From Azolla pinnata (lineage: Eukaryota > Streptophyta > Polypodiopsida > Salviniales > Salviniaceae), in the NCBI GenBank assembly GCA_037176905.1, contig JBBBWG010026558.1, positions 1 to 62,101 of the forward strand: a DNA stretch of 62,101 bases, read 5' to 3'. A program made the translations under genes and the position numbers. The notes under the pieces are model-generated. The model saw only the letters and a list, made by a program, of their open reading frames with translations. It searched no databases and had not been told where the DNA came from. Shown one piece after another: positions 44,483-56,614 of the stretch. Position 1 is the first letter of the stretch, and every line of letters begins with the position of its first letter.

Positions 44483-46719
44483 GGTTACAAGAGAGATTAA
44501 TCAGAAGAAGAAAGATGAAGGAGAGGCCTGCAGTCTCATTAGAACACAGTCAAGGAGAACAATAGTTTGGCTAAAGATATTTCAATCCAAAACTGGCTTT
44601 TCACATTCTGGGACCAGTTTGATGGGACAGGTTACCATTTATTTGAAAATGTGTTTTCGTTTACATATCGCCTGAAATCGGAGATCGATCACAATGTTCT
44701 AGTCTTAACACGGCGAGTGATGTGTCATGTATCAGTGTATTTCTGTATGTGTGTGCAGATAGCCGGTGTGTCTGTGCTTATATGTGACCTGTTTGATTTT
44801 GACAGTACGAGAAACGAATACTCAAGAAACCAGATCTAGACAAACATGCACGCATAACCTGGACAATAGGAACCAAGCCCTGACGAAATCTAAGGAGAGA
44901 AAAGATTGGACATTATTTATCGATCGACCATTCTAAGGTGAGAGATTTTAACTAAATGTTCAGTAGTTGATCAAGCATGCCGCGTTGGGTCATCAAGAGA
45001 GATATGGTTGGGGGGCTTTGTAAAAGCAGCGGAGTCCGTTCATTCATCCAGATGCTCCACAACCTCGTGCATCGCTGACTCGTCTACATTCACACTTGCC
45101 TTGATTTTGGGTCACATAGTTGATTGCAAAATTATGCTTATCCAGGCTGTAATCGAGAGAATTATGCAAGTTCCCGGAAGCGCGATCCGAGCTTCCCTTC
45201 TCTCCTCTTTTGAGACATGCGCAAAGGTCTCGCAATTGAGGACTTGCACTTTGTTAGACTTGGGTTTGTTGAGAAACAAGCGCCGACCCAAAAGCCATCC
45301 AATAGCGTGGAGTGCTTCAACGTGGTAATGGTTTGTTTCTGAATTTGTTCGCTCTGTTCGCACCCTGATTCGAGTTGAATGCCCAGTTGTTTGCAGAACA
45401 AGGTGAATTTCATAGAATTTGCACTAAACCATAACCTTAGGTTGAAAACTATTGGGGAAACAAAAAATATTGTCTTGTGATCATGCCGAATGAGATTATA
45501 CAATTGTAAATAACATTATCAGCGAATAGGACCAAGTATTGTACATCACCGAGAGATCGATTTGGTATGGGATCATAAATGTCTGAATGTACCGAGTTGA
45601 AGAGATCATATTTGCATGCATGCTAGTTACAGTAACCTTTACCATTGGCAAGTGTAATCCCGTACTCGAGCGGTTTGATCTGTTCTCTTATCGCGAGACG
45701 GAAATCTTGCATTTTGTTGCTTCCATACATTGATGTTTGAATCATGGATTTCCCGAGGCACATAATATTAGATTCTGAAGTTGATGCCACGTCGATGATA
45801 GGTTGGGTTGATTATCAGGACCGTTTCGAATCGTGGTACTCGAAAGCTTATCCATGTTCGATGAACTTCACGGACCCGATGAAGAGGTTCGAATTGGTCC
45901 TATATTGTTGGGCCCCGAAGAAGAACGAGCACCATCAGTTGGTTGGTTAGTCGGTTGGTCATTGAGAGATTGGTCGCCGAAAAAGCGTTGTTGGAAGAAG
46001 AAGAAGAAGAAGTGGCGGCGTTCTTTCCATAGCCAGGGTTTTTAGTATTGTCCTGTTGTTTTAATACAAACATACATCTGCAAAAGAAGAAGAAGAAGGT
46101 CACTTTGTTGTTTCCACATTATGATAAGCTACCAAACAGGGGCCGAGTATTCGAGAGCCGTTGTAGATTCGCAGCGGGCGGGATTAGGTACATCGGTTTT
46201 ATTGTCTTTGGGTGATGGATGGATGCCATTTATGACCCTATAGAGACCAAGCAAGAGAGATATGGTCACAATTTTTACCGTGAAACCCAGAGGGAATCTG
46301 GAAGGTTTAGCGTTTAGGTTTTCGTTTGATTACCCTTGTCACCTCTAATCTCGATTCCGCGGATGTTTTCTGATGAGAAAGGTGTACTAGATGTTGTGGG
46401 AAAGCGGCTTCAAAATGCCTTTGCTCCTCCTCGAAGCTAATTTTGCCAGAGCTCTCGCACTTCCATCGCCGTTTGGCACCACCGCCACAATATATCTATC
46501 AAAATTAAATCATTTTCTTTGTTTGGATTATGATAAGCAGCTGGTTGTTGCTGGATGGATGAACACTTTGGTAAAGGTGAGAGATGGACGGACGTGGCCA
46601 TGTACCACTGACCTGCCTACCTTCTTTATGATATTCTTAACAATATTAGCCTCGTCAACAATTGGGGCAAAGAATCAGCAAATTTAAGAGGACGGGCATC
46701 GGCATGATCTGAATCGAGC
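44483..46719. other. intergenic between CSL4 and RIN2-like gene, no gene assigned
   Basis: Open frames of 60-113 codons occur on both strands (for example 45744-45950 and 46391-46687). None shows a family signature or a splice-consistent partner. A promoter for CSL4 presumably lies at the left end. A short GAAGAAGAAG run lies near 45996 and another near 46083. Confidence 0.4.
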
Positions 46720-47340
46720 ATTTTGCAAATCCACTTACAACAATGTGATTAATTGTTGTCGGAGATAATCAACTGTCGTAGAGGTAATTAAAGACGGTTG
46801 ATTAAAGATAATTTGCCACTACTAAGGTACGTAAAGATGATTCACTGTTGCAGCGATGAATCAAGATGATTAACCATGCTTAGAGACTATGAATCATTGT
46901 AGAGGTAATCAAAGACGATTGATTAAAGATAATTTACCACTGCAAAGATAATTTGATATGATTAACCATAGCAGGGGTAATTAAAGATGACTTAATTGCT
47001 GTGAATTAGTTGAGGATGATTAAGCATTAGAAGATATTTCAAGACGATTAACCTTAAAAAAGTTAATTAGAGATGCTCAACCATTATAAATAATGAATAA
47101 ATGTTTAAACCGATTAAAATTTTTATACAACCTACAGACATAATATTCTTTAAAAAAAAACCACCGTAAAATATCTCAAGATGATCAACCATTAGAAGAT
47201 AATTAAAGATGATTAAGCATGCGAAGCCAATAAAGAAGATGATTAACCATTACAAGATACTTAAAGATGATTAACCATTACAAGATATACTTAAAGATGA
47301 TTAACCATTAGCAAAATAATCGATTATTATTTTTGTGGGA
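46720..47340. repeat. degenerate array of GATTAACCATTA-type repeats
   Basis: Many imperfect copies of AAAGATGATTAACCATTA and AAAGACGATTGATTAAAG are scattered through 600 bp. Clear copies lie near 46915, 47055, 47205, 47235, 47268 and 47297. A larger repeat is superimposed: CTACAGACATAATATTC occurs near 47132 and again near 47374. Confidence 0.75.
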
Positions 47341-47599
47341 TAAATGTCAAATTAAAATTGATTTTATGCCAACTACAGACATAATATTCATTTTAATAAA
47401 AAATGCGGTACTGTTAGGGTGTACTAATTCGACAAATAAAACGGGGAATAAATAAAATGGAAATCCGGGTAAAATAAAAATAACGTTCGAAATTCAGGGA
47501 AATGAAATGGCATTTTAGCGGAGTAGAAAATGGCAAATTAGATAAATAAAACAATATTTGGATACGTAAAATAAATAAAGAAATAATATTTTTCTTCCT
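47341..47599. other. AT-rich spacer
   Basis: This contains several AAATAAA-type motifs (ATAAATAAAATGG, AAATAAATAAAG) and no gene. Confidence 0.4.
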
Positions 47600-48370
47600 G
47601 GCTGAGTCGCCGACTAGAAGAGACAGAAGGGTCGTCTTCTTCGCCGTTCGTCTGATTCTGAGAAGGCTATGGCGAGCTTCCGAATCCGCATCTGAGACAA
47701 CGCAGCGAGCGAGCGAGCCTGCCTCTTCTCAGGAGAATCAGAGAGAGCGAGATCCTTCTTCTTCTTCTTCTTCTTCTTCTTCGTCTTCGTCTTCTTCTTC
47801 GTCTTCATCTTCTTCTTGCGTCGTCGTCATCGTCGTCATCGTCTTCTTCGGCTTTCGTCTGATTCTGAGAAGGCTATGGCGAAGCTTCCGAACCCGCATC
47901 CGTGACAGCGCCGCGAGCGAGCCTCTTAGAGACACAGCTTCGGAGAGAATCAGAGAAAGTGAGATCCTTCTTCTTCTGCTTCTTCTTCTTCTTCTTCCGT
48001 TTGTCGTCGTCGTCATCATCATCGTCTTCTTCGTCTTTCGTCCGATTCCGAGAAGGCTATGGCGAAGCTTCCGAATCCGCATCCGTGACAGCGCAGCGAG
48101 CGAGCCTCTTAGAGACACAGCGTCGGAGAGAATCAGAGAAAGTGAGATCCTTCTTCTGCTTCTTCTTCTTCCTCTTCCGTTTGTCGTCGTCGTCATCATC
48201 ATCGTTTGCTTCGTCTTTCGTCTGATTTTGAGAAGGCTATGGCGAGCTTCCGAATCCGCGTCTGAGACACAGCTTCGGAGAGAATCAGAGAGAGAGCGAG
48301 ATCCTTCTTCTTCCTCTTCTTCCATTTGTCGTCGTCGTCATCATCGTCTTCTTCTCCCCGATTTTTTATC
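47600..48370. repeat. 180-207 bp tandem repeat with TTC and CGTCGT tracts
   Basis: GAGAAGGCTATGGCGA begins at 47660, 47867, 48050 and, slightly altered, 48230, so the spacings are about 207, 183 and 180 bp. Each unit holds GAATCCGCATCCGTGACAGC or a variant, GAGAATCAGAGAAAGTGAG, a TTCTTC run and a CGTCGTCGTCATCATC run. All spacings are multiples of three, so a minus-strand frame of 195 codons (48325-47738; Glu/Arg/Ser/Thr-rich with repeated GRKTKKTMMMTTTTNGRR) stays open across units. I treat it as repeat-derived. Confidence 0.85.
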
Positions 48371-49010
48371 CTTCTCGGAAAAAGCTTCAATGGAGCGCCA
48401 AGCTCGATTCCTGTTCTGACAGTCGAAGCAAGAACGGAAGGCAGAAGCTTCCTCCTTCGTCATCCCCTCACCTTCTCCATCTTTGAGAGCGGCAGACGGA
48501 GACTGACAGTGAGCAAAGGCTTTCGCTCATCCATCAGCTGTGGAAGAAGAAGTCCGAAGAGAAACACATTCTCCTCCTCCTCCTCCTCCTTTTTTACCTC
48601 CTGCCCCCCCTCATTGTTTCGTCTTTCATCATATCCGAGAGAAAGAGAAGTGATTCTGCAAGAGAGAAGGCAGAAGGGAATCAATAACAAGAAGGTTGAG
48701 GAAGGAGCTTTCTTATTCTTCTTCCGGCTGATCGATCACATATCTTCTGCGTATCACTGAGGTTGAGAGAAGCTTTTCGTGGCGTGAGCTTTGCTTGTGA
48801 TCTAAGGATACGAAGTTTTCGTTGGAGGACATTCCTCCAGTGATACGGAGGTAGTATTCGAAGGAAAGAATACAGAGAAATATAAAGGAAGTGAGCACAG
48901 AAATACGGAAATATTCCGAGGGAGGATACGGAGGAAAGAAACACAGAATTACTGAAGAAAAACCCTGTGAAATACAAAGCAATAAACAGGAGTATAGGAA
49001 AGGAGGAGCG
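48371..49010 (+). promoter_or_regulatory. promoter/leader of the RIN2-like gene
   Basis: The last 170 bp before the start codon are purine-rich on the gene strand (GGAAAGGAGGAGCG immediately before ATG; GGAGGATACGGAGGAAAG near 48918). A TCC/CTC run lies near 48570-48592. No separate gene is supported. Confidence 0.5.
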
Positions 49011-52000
49011 ATGGGAAGAGGCTATGGTCCTGTGATTGCAGCTTACACTGCCGCGAGTCTGTGTAGCCTGGCATGGAGAATCAGAACTTCCTTCCCCAAG
49101 CCTCACCATTCTTTCTCCGAGGATGACGCAGCAGCAGGTTCGTCTGGTCTCTTTAAGCCTATCTTTCAGTCATTCCTCAACTCGGCAGTCATGGTTAACA
49201 TCGTCCTCAACTTATTCATCCTTGCTAGTCTCACCACTAAGGCAAGTTCTCTCCATTCTCAACGCCTTTGATCTCTCGTCTGATAAATTCTATCAATATG
49301 ATTAGGATCTTTGGTGTTAGTCGTTCTTTCTCTCATTGCTTTGCCTGCTGGTTTCTTCTCCCTCATCGTATAGATTTAGGTAAATCTCTTGTTACAGGCA
49401 TTTCTTCGCTAGATTTGATTATCCAGTTCAAGTCAATTTTGACTGTTTCAGACCTGATATCTCGTAGGTGGATCTGTGTATCACTAGTAAATCTATATCC
49501 AGTAACTTCATTCTGTGACGCATCTTTTGCTTGATATACTTCTCTATCTTTCCCTTCTATAATCCTATATCCAGTTCAAGGTCAGTTCTCTCAGACCTTT
49601 GGCCTCCTGTTGTTTGTTTATATGCAACATGTCTGCGCTTGACACTCTTCTCAATTTCCTCTCCCTTGTCGTGATCATCCATGTCAGTGTAATTTCTCCT
49701 GTTTCATTGCTTCTGCTCTCTTGTTTTTGAATTCATATGGCTCTATGATCTCTCAATTCAGTAGCTTCCTTCTGCTTTCATTCTGTCTTATTTATGTCTT
49801 CATCTTTTCTAGTCTTCATTATCCAGGTGAATACGTTTCAGACCTTTTTGGGATTCGTATATTTCTAGGATCTCTCTATTTAATTGTTGCATTCTGCCTG
49901 TCGTGTCTTTGTTAACATTCTTCCCAATTTCTTACTCTTCTCTAGTCTCATCACAAAAACAAGCTCTCCCTTCCTATTCTTCTGTTCTCTCTTCATTTCA
50001 GATTTTCTGAATCTTTATATTTGTTCAGTCTCTCCTCTCCTGTCTCTGATCCGATAAATCTCCAGATAATCCAACCAACTGCCAGATCTACTGCTCCATG
50101 TTTTCATGCCTTGGCTTATTGAAGTTCAAAGTTGATCACCAGTTTGTTGGTTTCAGAAAGTCCTAAAAGGCAACAGTTCATGTCTCTATGCATTAGGGAG
50201 TGTCTTTCTATTTACTCTACATTTCCAGTTCTGATATCTATATAGTAACTTCATTGATTAGAGGAATTCGTTTCCTCTGTGATAATGTAGTATTTTAAAA
50301 CCAATTAATCTCATTAGATGCAGAGCAGATGACTTTATTGTAGAAAAATTTCCAGATTGTCTAACTAATGGCTTAGATGAAGTAATTGCTCCATACCGTG
50401 CATACTTTCGTGGTTATTCACTAATTGAACAAGAAAAAAGACAGTGAGTTATGATTCTGTAGTCGAACTAACGGCTTAGGGATTGTAATTACTTCCATGT
50501 GATGCTTTCTACTGAAATCCTGTCATGAATTAAGAGATACAAAACGCATAATGAAATTCTGCAGGAATCTCCAGATAACCTAGGGAACTTCATCAATTTT
50601 AGATTAAGTTGTGCAGACAGTTTTGCTATAATAATGGCACTTTAGCGGAGCTTAAAATCTGTATCAGATGCTCGTTACTTTCGAAAGATCTGTTTAGTCT
50701 GATGATTTTCTGTCACTATTTATGTAAAAACCAGTGTAAAGTAGAAGAATTACATCTGATGGCTGGCTTCTATACCTCCAAATAAATTTAAACGCACAAA
50801 GAACAGTGCATCAAGTCGATCAAAAGGCAGATGTAGAGCAACTTACCATGATAAAGGTGCTGTGCTGATTCTTGTGCGTGCTGCAAATATGTAATTTTTT
50901 CCATGTTAGCCAAGACATTATTTGATATGTTGAGATGCTTGAGTTTGAATAAGCGAAAAAAAGTGCAGATTATCTCATGCTCTACGTCTTGATCATGAAC
51001 TGGTTATTATTGTGAGAATTAAAAAATTCTCATCAAGGAGTAAGTCATTTGTTAACATATCTGTTGGTCTCGTAAGAGTCCGTGAACATTGAAGATGGAT
51101 TGCAGTAAACTGATTAATGTCCATGACACATGAATATGATGTTAACCTTTCTATGCTATTCATTCCTCATTTTCTATTGGAACATGTATTATTCATTTAT
51201 GAACAGTAGTAGAGATTTAAATGTGGTATCCTTTCTTTTAATTGCGCTGGTGGCTTCGCTTTACATGCTGCATGGGTACTAATGATTTGCTTACAAAAAT
51301 GCATATTTTATAGTCACTGATTAATAACTATGGACACGTTTTACAGGCAATATTTTTTGGGAAACTCTCAATTATGGAAGTTCAAAAGCTGGTTGAACGA
51401 CTGATCAACTATGCAATTTTCAAAGTAAGCTTCATAAATTAAACTGTTAATGTTCCCTCTAGCTGTTTATTTTCAGTTGTAAAATTTGGCTTTACTTGGC
51501 ACATACAAAAAGGATTATGAGATGTAATTAGTATCTCCTATTGTTGCATGATCTTCATTATTTAGTGTGATCTTTAGCTAAAGGATATGATTAAAAACAC
51601 ACCTTGGGCGTTCTATTTTCTATGTGTGTAACTTATAAGATAGTACCGATCTTCATTTTAACAAGGTGAGCCGATTATTTTCTCTCTATCAATAGAAACA
51701 GGTACAAACATACAAAAAGACACTTATGCTATTAGGATGATAAATAGAAAAGATCTTACTTATCACCCTTAGAGCACACATATGCCCTTATGGTTTTTAG
51801 GATGATCATGCTATTCCATGTTACTTGCAAGTCACCTCTGTTTGAATATTATTTAATGCACTCCATCTGCAACTCTGCACAAGGAGATTTAATCTGTTAT
51901 ACCTTCTTGTTGTAGGAAACGTGTTCTGAAGTCAACTTTCGTGACTGAAAGAACGAGTGGGATGTTTCCAAAAATAGTTTTACTCCCAGTATTGTATTTT

Positions 52001-55000
52001 GCAAGGCTTTTAATGTCATGGTTAAACTGGATGTCATGGGATAAATGTGGAAGATCTGTAGACAGGATGAGATAGTGGTATCCTATATTTCAGTTTTTCT
52101 TTCAACGAGTCTTTAATATGGCTATTGAAGCACAAACCTTCAAAGTATATTTGAGAGGTTGTGTATCTAGAGATATTCTCATCTTCTCCATGCACGTTTC
52201 TATACAACATGTTGTTAATGTTTGTAGCTTGATGTGCCAAGTATATGTAACTGTGCAATAGAGGGTTAGACGTGCAATTTTTAGAAATAAACTAATCTGC
52301 TTTGTTGCTAAGCTCATCATCTTTCGTTTGTATGTTTTTATTCTCAGGGCCTGTTTTTGGCTTTGGTTGCTCAACCAGATGCAATGCAGATAGCCTTGTG
52401 GTTTGTTTGGTTTGCAGTTCTAGGGTTTTTGAAGGTAAATAAATCTGTTTAACATTAGTGTTGGTGCTACTTTCTATTCTCTTCAGGTGATAATGCAGTT
52501 GCTGACTGTGTCAGTATATATCTACTTATCACATGGTCGTTTACTGCTGCATTTTTAATTTCTCTAAAAATAATTAAATCATCTCTCTTAACTTTACAAA
52601 CCTATCCAGTTGTATATATTTTCTCTTTTATACAGTTTTCCATTATACTTGTTCAGGAATGTCCATTTTTTTTTCTTTGAATCAGATGTTCCAGGGATTG
52701 GCCAAGGATCGACTAGAGCGGTTGAATTCATCTCCTACTGCGACTCTGTTTGAGCATGGCCGTGTTTTTGCAGTTTTGCTTCTTGTATTATTTTCTGGTT
52801 TATTTTGGTAAATTCTCTAAATTGTAAATTCTGATATGTTCAATATATTTTTTTAATATTTTCATACACATGAGACTGGGCTAGATACTAAGTAATTTGG
52901 GTATTCATGCCTCAGGATTCAACTCTGCATCTTTATATTTATAAATAGCGGTATCAATACTATGTTGTTACTGCTATTTGAGCCCCTCAGCATTGTGTTT
53001 GATACACTTCAGGTTGATCCTTACTCATGTAATAGAAAGACATTTTATGAAAACAATCACTGACACTTATTTTCTATGGACAGGCTGTGCTGGTACATGG
53101 AATGCAACTTTATGACACATGGTACAGGCAAAACAGTGATAAGTCATCGGACTGTGCATGCCTTGAGCCATCAAAGAGATCTGCAGCAGGCAAGTATCTT
53201 ATGAGTTTTAAAAGATTTGCATTGATCAAGATGTTATGATGTGATACATATTGTGCCATAATGACAATAGTCACATAAAAACTACTGCATTTAGCCGGGA
53301 AACTACAAATGAACCAGTCAAAGAAATCCGGCATATCTGCCTCTCAAGAAATCTAGCTCAATGAACTTAGCTCTAAAAAGCATACAAACTCCCCAATTTG
53401 AGTTGTACTTAAGAAGTAAGTTTGAAAGTGTCTAATCTCCTCATGCTGGCAAGGTCAAAATATATCTTAAGCCCACTGGCTTACCTTCACAACTAAAAAA
53501 AAGCAGATGTTTATTGTGTTAAAATGGATTTTATAGAATGCTCACCATAGTACAGCTTGGAAACCAGTACTAAGTAAAGAATTCTGTACTGCACCTAGAA
53601 AAATTTCATGCTGCACCAAATGTTTCTAACTGAAGAAAGCAAGCAGGAAAGTTTTATTGTGTTGCCTCAATATTGGTTGGGTGCTTAAGGATCTCTGTTT
53701 TGGTTTATCCCTCTGCATTTTTTTATCTGTGATTTGATTGCCACTGTTGATGTAATTAGATTTTCGGTTTTCATCTATCCAAGGTTATACCTTGGTTAAC
53801 TTCTTATATCTCTCTCTCTGAATTCACAGCTGCTGCCTGGGAATGGAGGAGCATGATGGTACAAAATTGTGGCTTCGTAATGGATGTATTAAGTTTGCTT
53901 CTTTCCTTAGGCCATTGCCTGCATATATTGTGGCTGCGGGGCTTGGCTTTCAAAGTTGTAGATGGCATCGTTTTCCTTAATTTGCGGGTAATATTTCTTG
54001 CTTAACCTTGCAGATCTAATTGAAAATCTATTTCTAAACTGGTTTAAGATGAAAGCCATTAATTTTCTTGCAGACTATCCTTAGTACGATTCTCAAAAGA
54101 ATTAGAGGTTTTTTGCGGGTGAGGACAGCATTGAATACATTACAAGCTGCTCTTCCTGATGCCACAGAGGAGGAGCTCCTTGCATATGATGATGATTGTG
54201 CAATTTGTAAGGCAAGTTGCATGTCTTCCTTTCAAGCAGTATCATAGTTTCTGATGATATCGCTGCAGGAAAATGATTTGAATAATCTAGTTCCTTTGTG
54301 CTTCAATTTTTTGTTTTTCTTTAGGAACCAATGGCACGTGCGAAACAGCTTCCATGCACACATTTGTTTCATCTAGCATGCTTAAGATCCTGGTAATGTC
54401 ATATTTTAACAGTAAATGTTATTAACATTTGAGAGATTAGAAGCTTGATGATCATGTGCAATTTTGAAGCTTGAAATTTGTTGTGATTTATCATTAAGTG
54501 TCTCTCTTGTTTGATTTTTAAAGGCTCGACCAAGGTGTATCAGAAGCATATTCTTGTCCAACGTGCCGTAGGCCCTTATTCATGGGTAGGACAAGACCTT
54601 CGTCAACTTCTCAAGGAAGACAACAGTTAGATAATGGTAATCAGGCAGTAAGGACATCTGCACATGATGAGCAGTCTGTATTAGAGGATATTCAGACACT
54701 TGATGATATGTCTCCTAGGGGAGGATCTAATTCTGAGATTGATCCCTTGATTGGTCAACAGTGGAATAACTGGAGGTTAGTCACATTCACTGACTTTCAT
54801 CTTTTCCATATTTGTGACCTTTGTAATGACTGTCTTGACATTGTGTTACATTCGTATTTAGTGTTATGGTTTCATCTTATTGCAGCTTGTCTCCTAAATA
54901 TTGCAAAGTTACTGATCAAAAGTTTCTGTCTGATACATGTGTTTCTGATCCAAACTTGTTTCGTTATTTGTCCAGTGATTCAGATCAATATACCTGGACA

Positions 55001-55602
55001 GATCCACTTCATGGCAGAACTTTAGAGAGAGCAGATTCCTTGTCTACAGGAACGAGGCAAGTTTGGCCAATGCAGAACATAATCCAACGACTAACAGGAC
55101 GACAGAGAGGTCACTCTGACACTGGTCCAAATGAAACAAGTGGGAGTTGGTGGCGTTTTCCACATCGAATTGCTCATATGAACATATCTGTTAATGACCC
55201 TTTTCATCCTTCCCATCAAAGTGCACGACAAGGCCCTGTAGTTAGCTTTCAAATGCGTGCCATGGTCCACACAGTAAGGGAGGTCTTGCCTAATACACCC
55301 GAAGAAATAATCCTTGAGGTACGTTTTTGCTTCTTTGATGAATGAGATTTCATCCTTTTGCGGTTTTTGTTCAAGCTCTACTACACTTGCACAAGATAAA
55401 ATAATAGATGTAAAGTCTGCTATATAATGATTGGTGAAGTGGATGTGTAATAATAAGTGGTACACAACGTTCATGTAGAAACATACAGCTTAACTAGTAA
55501 AAAATTTCGGTGTTTGTAAGTGCATCTAACTGTCGTTTTGGACATGGACAGGACTTGCAAAGGACGAATTCGGTTACAGCCACAGTCAATAATCTCTTAT
55601 AA
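49011..55602 (+). CDS. RIN2: membrane RING-CUE E3 ubiquitin ligase (RIN2/RIN3, AMFR/gp78-like)
   Basis: In Arabidopsis, RIN2 and RIN3 interact with RPM1 and promote the hypersensitive response; the animal relative gp78 acts in ER-associated degradation. Twelve exons: 49011-49241, 51347-51424, 52348-52434, 52686-52807, 52916-53012, 53084-53189, 53830-53987, 54074-54211, 54325-54392, 54524-54775, 54886-55318, 55552-55602, total 1821 nt, 606 aa. Several membrane-spanning segments occupy the first ~290 residues (for example VNIVLNLFILASL, LWFVWFAVLGFL, MLLLLFEPLSIVF). The RING-H2 has Cys335, Cys338, Cys350, His352, His355, Cys358, Cys373 and Cys376. A Ser/Gln-rich linker leads to a C-terminal CUE domain (MVHTVREVLPNTPEEIILE, DLQRTNSVTATVNNLL). 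Introns 1, 6 and 8 begin GCAAGT, not GT. Confidence 0.96.
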
Positions 55603-56614
55603 AACTGTAAATCAAGCTTATCAATTTGTGGATTATAAAATCCAGCTAAAAAATTCAGCTTAGCTTTTGCCCCAATTAAACGGGAGCTCAAGCGGAAATA
55701 TGACTCATAATTGCTTCAATGTACAATCAATGATTTTGTTTCTCAAGACCACCAGGACTCCGAATCTTGTGTAGGCAACTGAGGCTTGTTTTCTTCAAGA
55801 TCGCCAGAAGCTTATAGGCCAAACCCGATGCTGGTTCTCAAAATCAGCAGAACCTTGAATGTCGTGCAGGCAACCAACATGAGTCTAAAGGTCAGAAGAA
55901 GTCTGAATCTATTATATATAAATTTAGGGGGAGTGAAGGCTGCCATTTCTTCTCCTTGTGCATCTCGTCATTGATTTAACGGGAGTCATTTTCTCTTCCT
56001 TTTTACCACCGAGATGAGACTTTTATGTACATGATAGGGTTGCGATATATTCTGGGAAGCATTGGATTCTTAATTTGTTTCTGTATCAAAAGGAAGAAAA
56101 TTGTACAGTCATATTCTCCTGTGCATAGTGGCATGTTTGTAAAGCATATTTTTAGAGAGTACATTTGATTTCATGGAAAAATGGGTACCTACCTGTATTT
56201 GGCAGAGGTCCTTGATTGCTAGAATCATAGAATTTGCAATAATTGTTAACGTTTATTTGCTAACCATACCTGTCAATACAGATTCCGAATCATGCAATCA
56301 TATTGGGCAATAATGATCATGATTGAATTTTAGTGATGATTTTAATGACGGATGAACTGAATGCCTGCGAACGCCATATGACCAGCCTGCCGAGATGATA
56401 GTTGTCTTTCAGGTATGTATTAATAACTGAGCATGAAAATGTCTTCCAACCAATCATGATGTAACAAGATAACCTTTATCTACAAGAAAATGCGCTGACA
56501 TTCTCATATGAACATGGATTCTCATATTATTAACAGATTTAATTACTCTATATCCTAGTGCAAACAGCCACAGCCGTGAACTGTAGACGCTTGAGCGCAG
56601 AATTGATAATTACT
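55603..56614. other. convergent 3' regions of RIN2-like and galactinol synthase genes
   Basis: This holds 3' UTR sequence of both genes and AT-rich spacer. A diverged repeat is visible: TTCTCAAGACCACCAGGACTC near 55740 and TTCAAGATCGCCAGAAGC near 55795, each followed by CGAATCTTGTGTAGGCAAC or GAATGTCGTGCAGGCAAC. No gene is supported. Confidence 0.5.

Noticed and set aside
47738..48325. 195-codon minus-strand repeat protein
   Set aside because: Open only because repeat units are multiples of three; low complexity and no domain. Kept as a finding, not as a gene.
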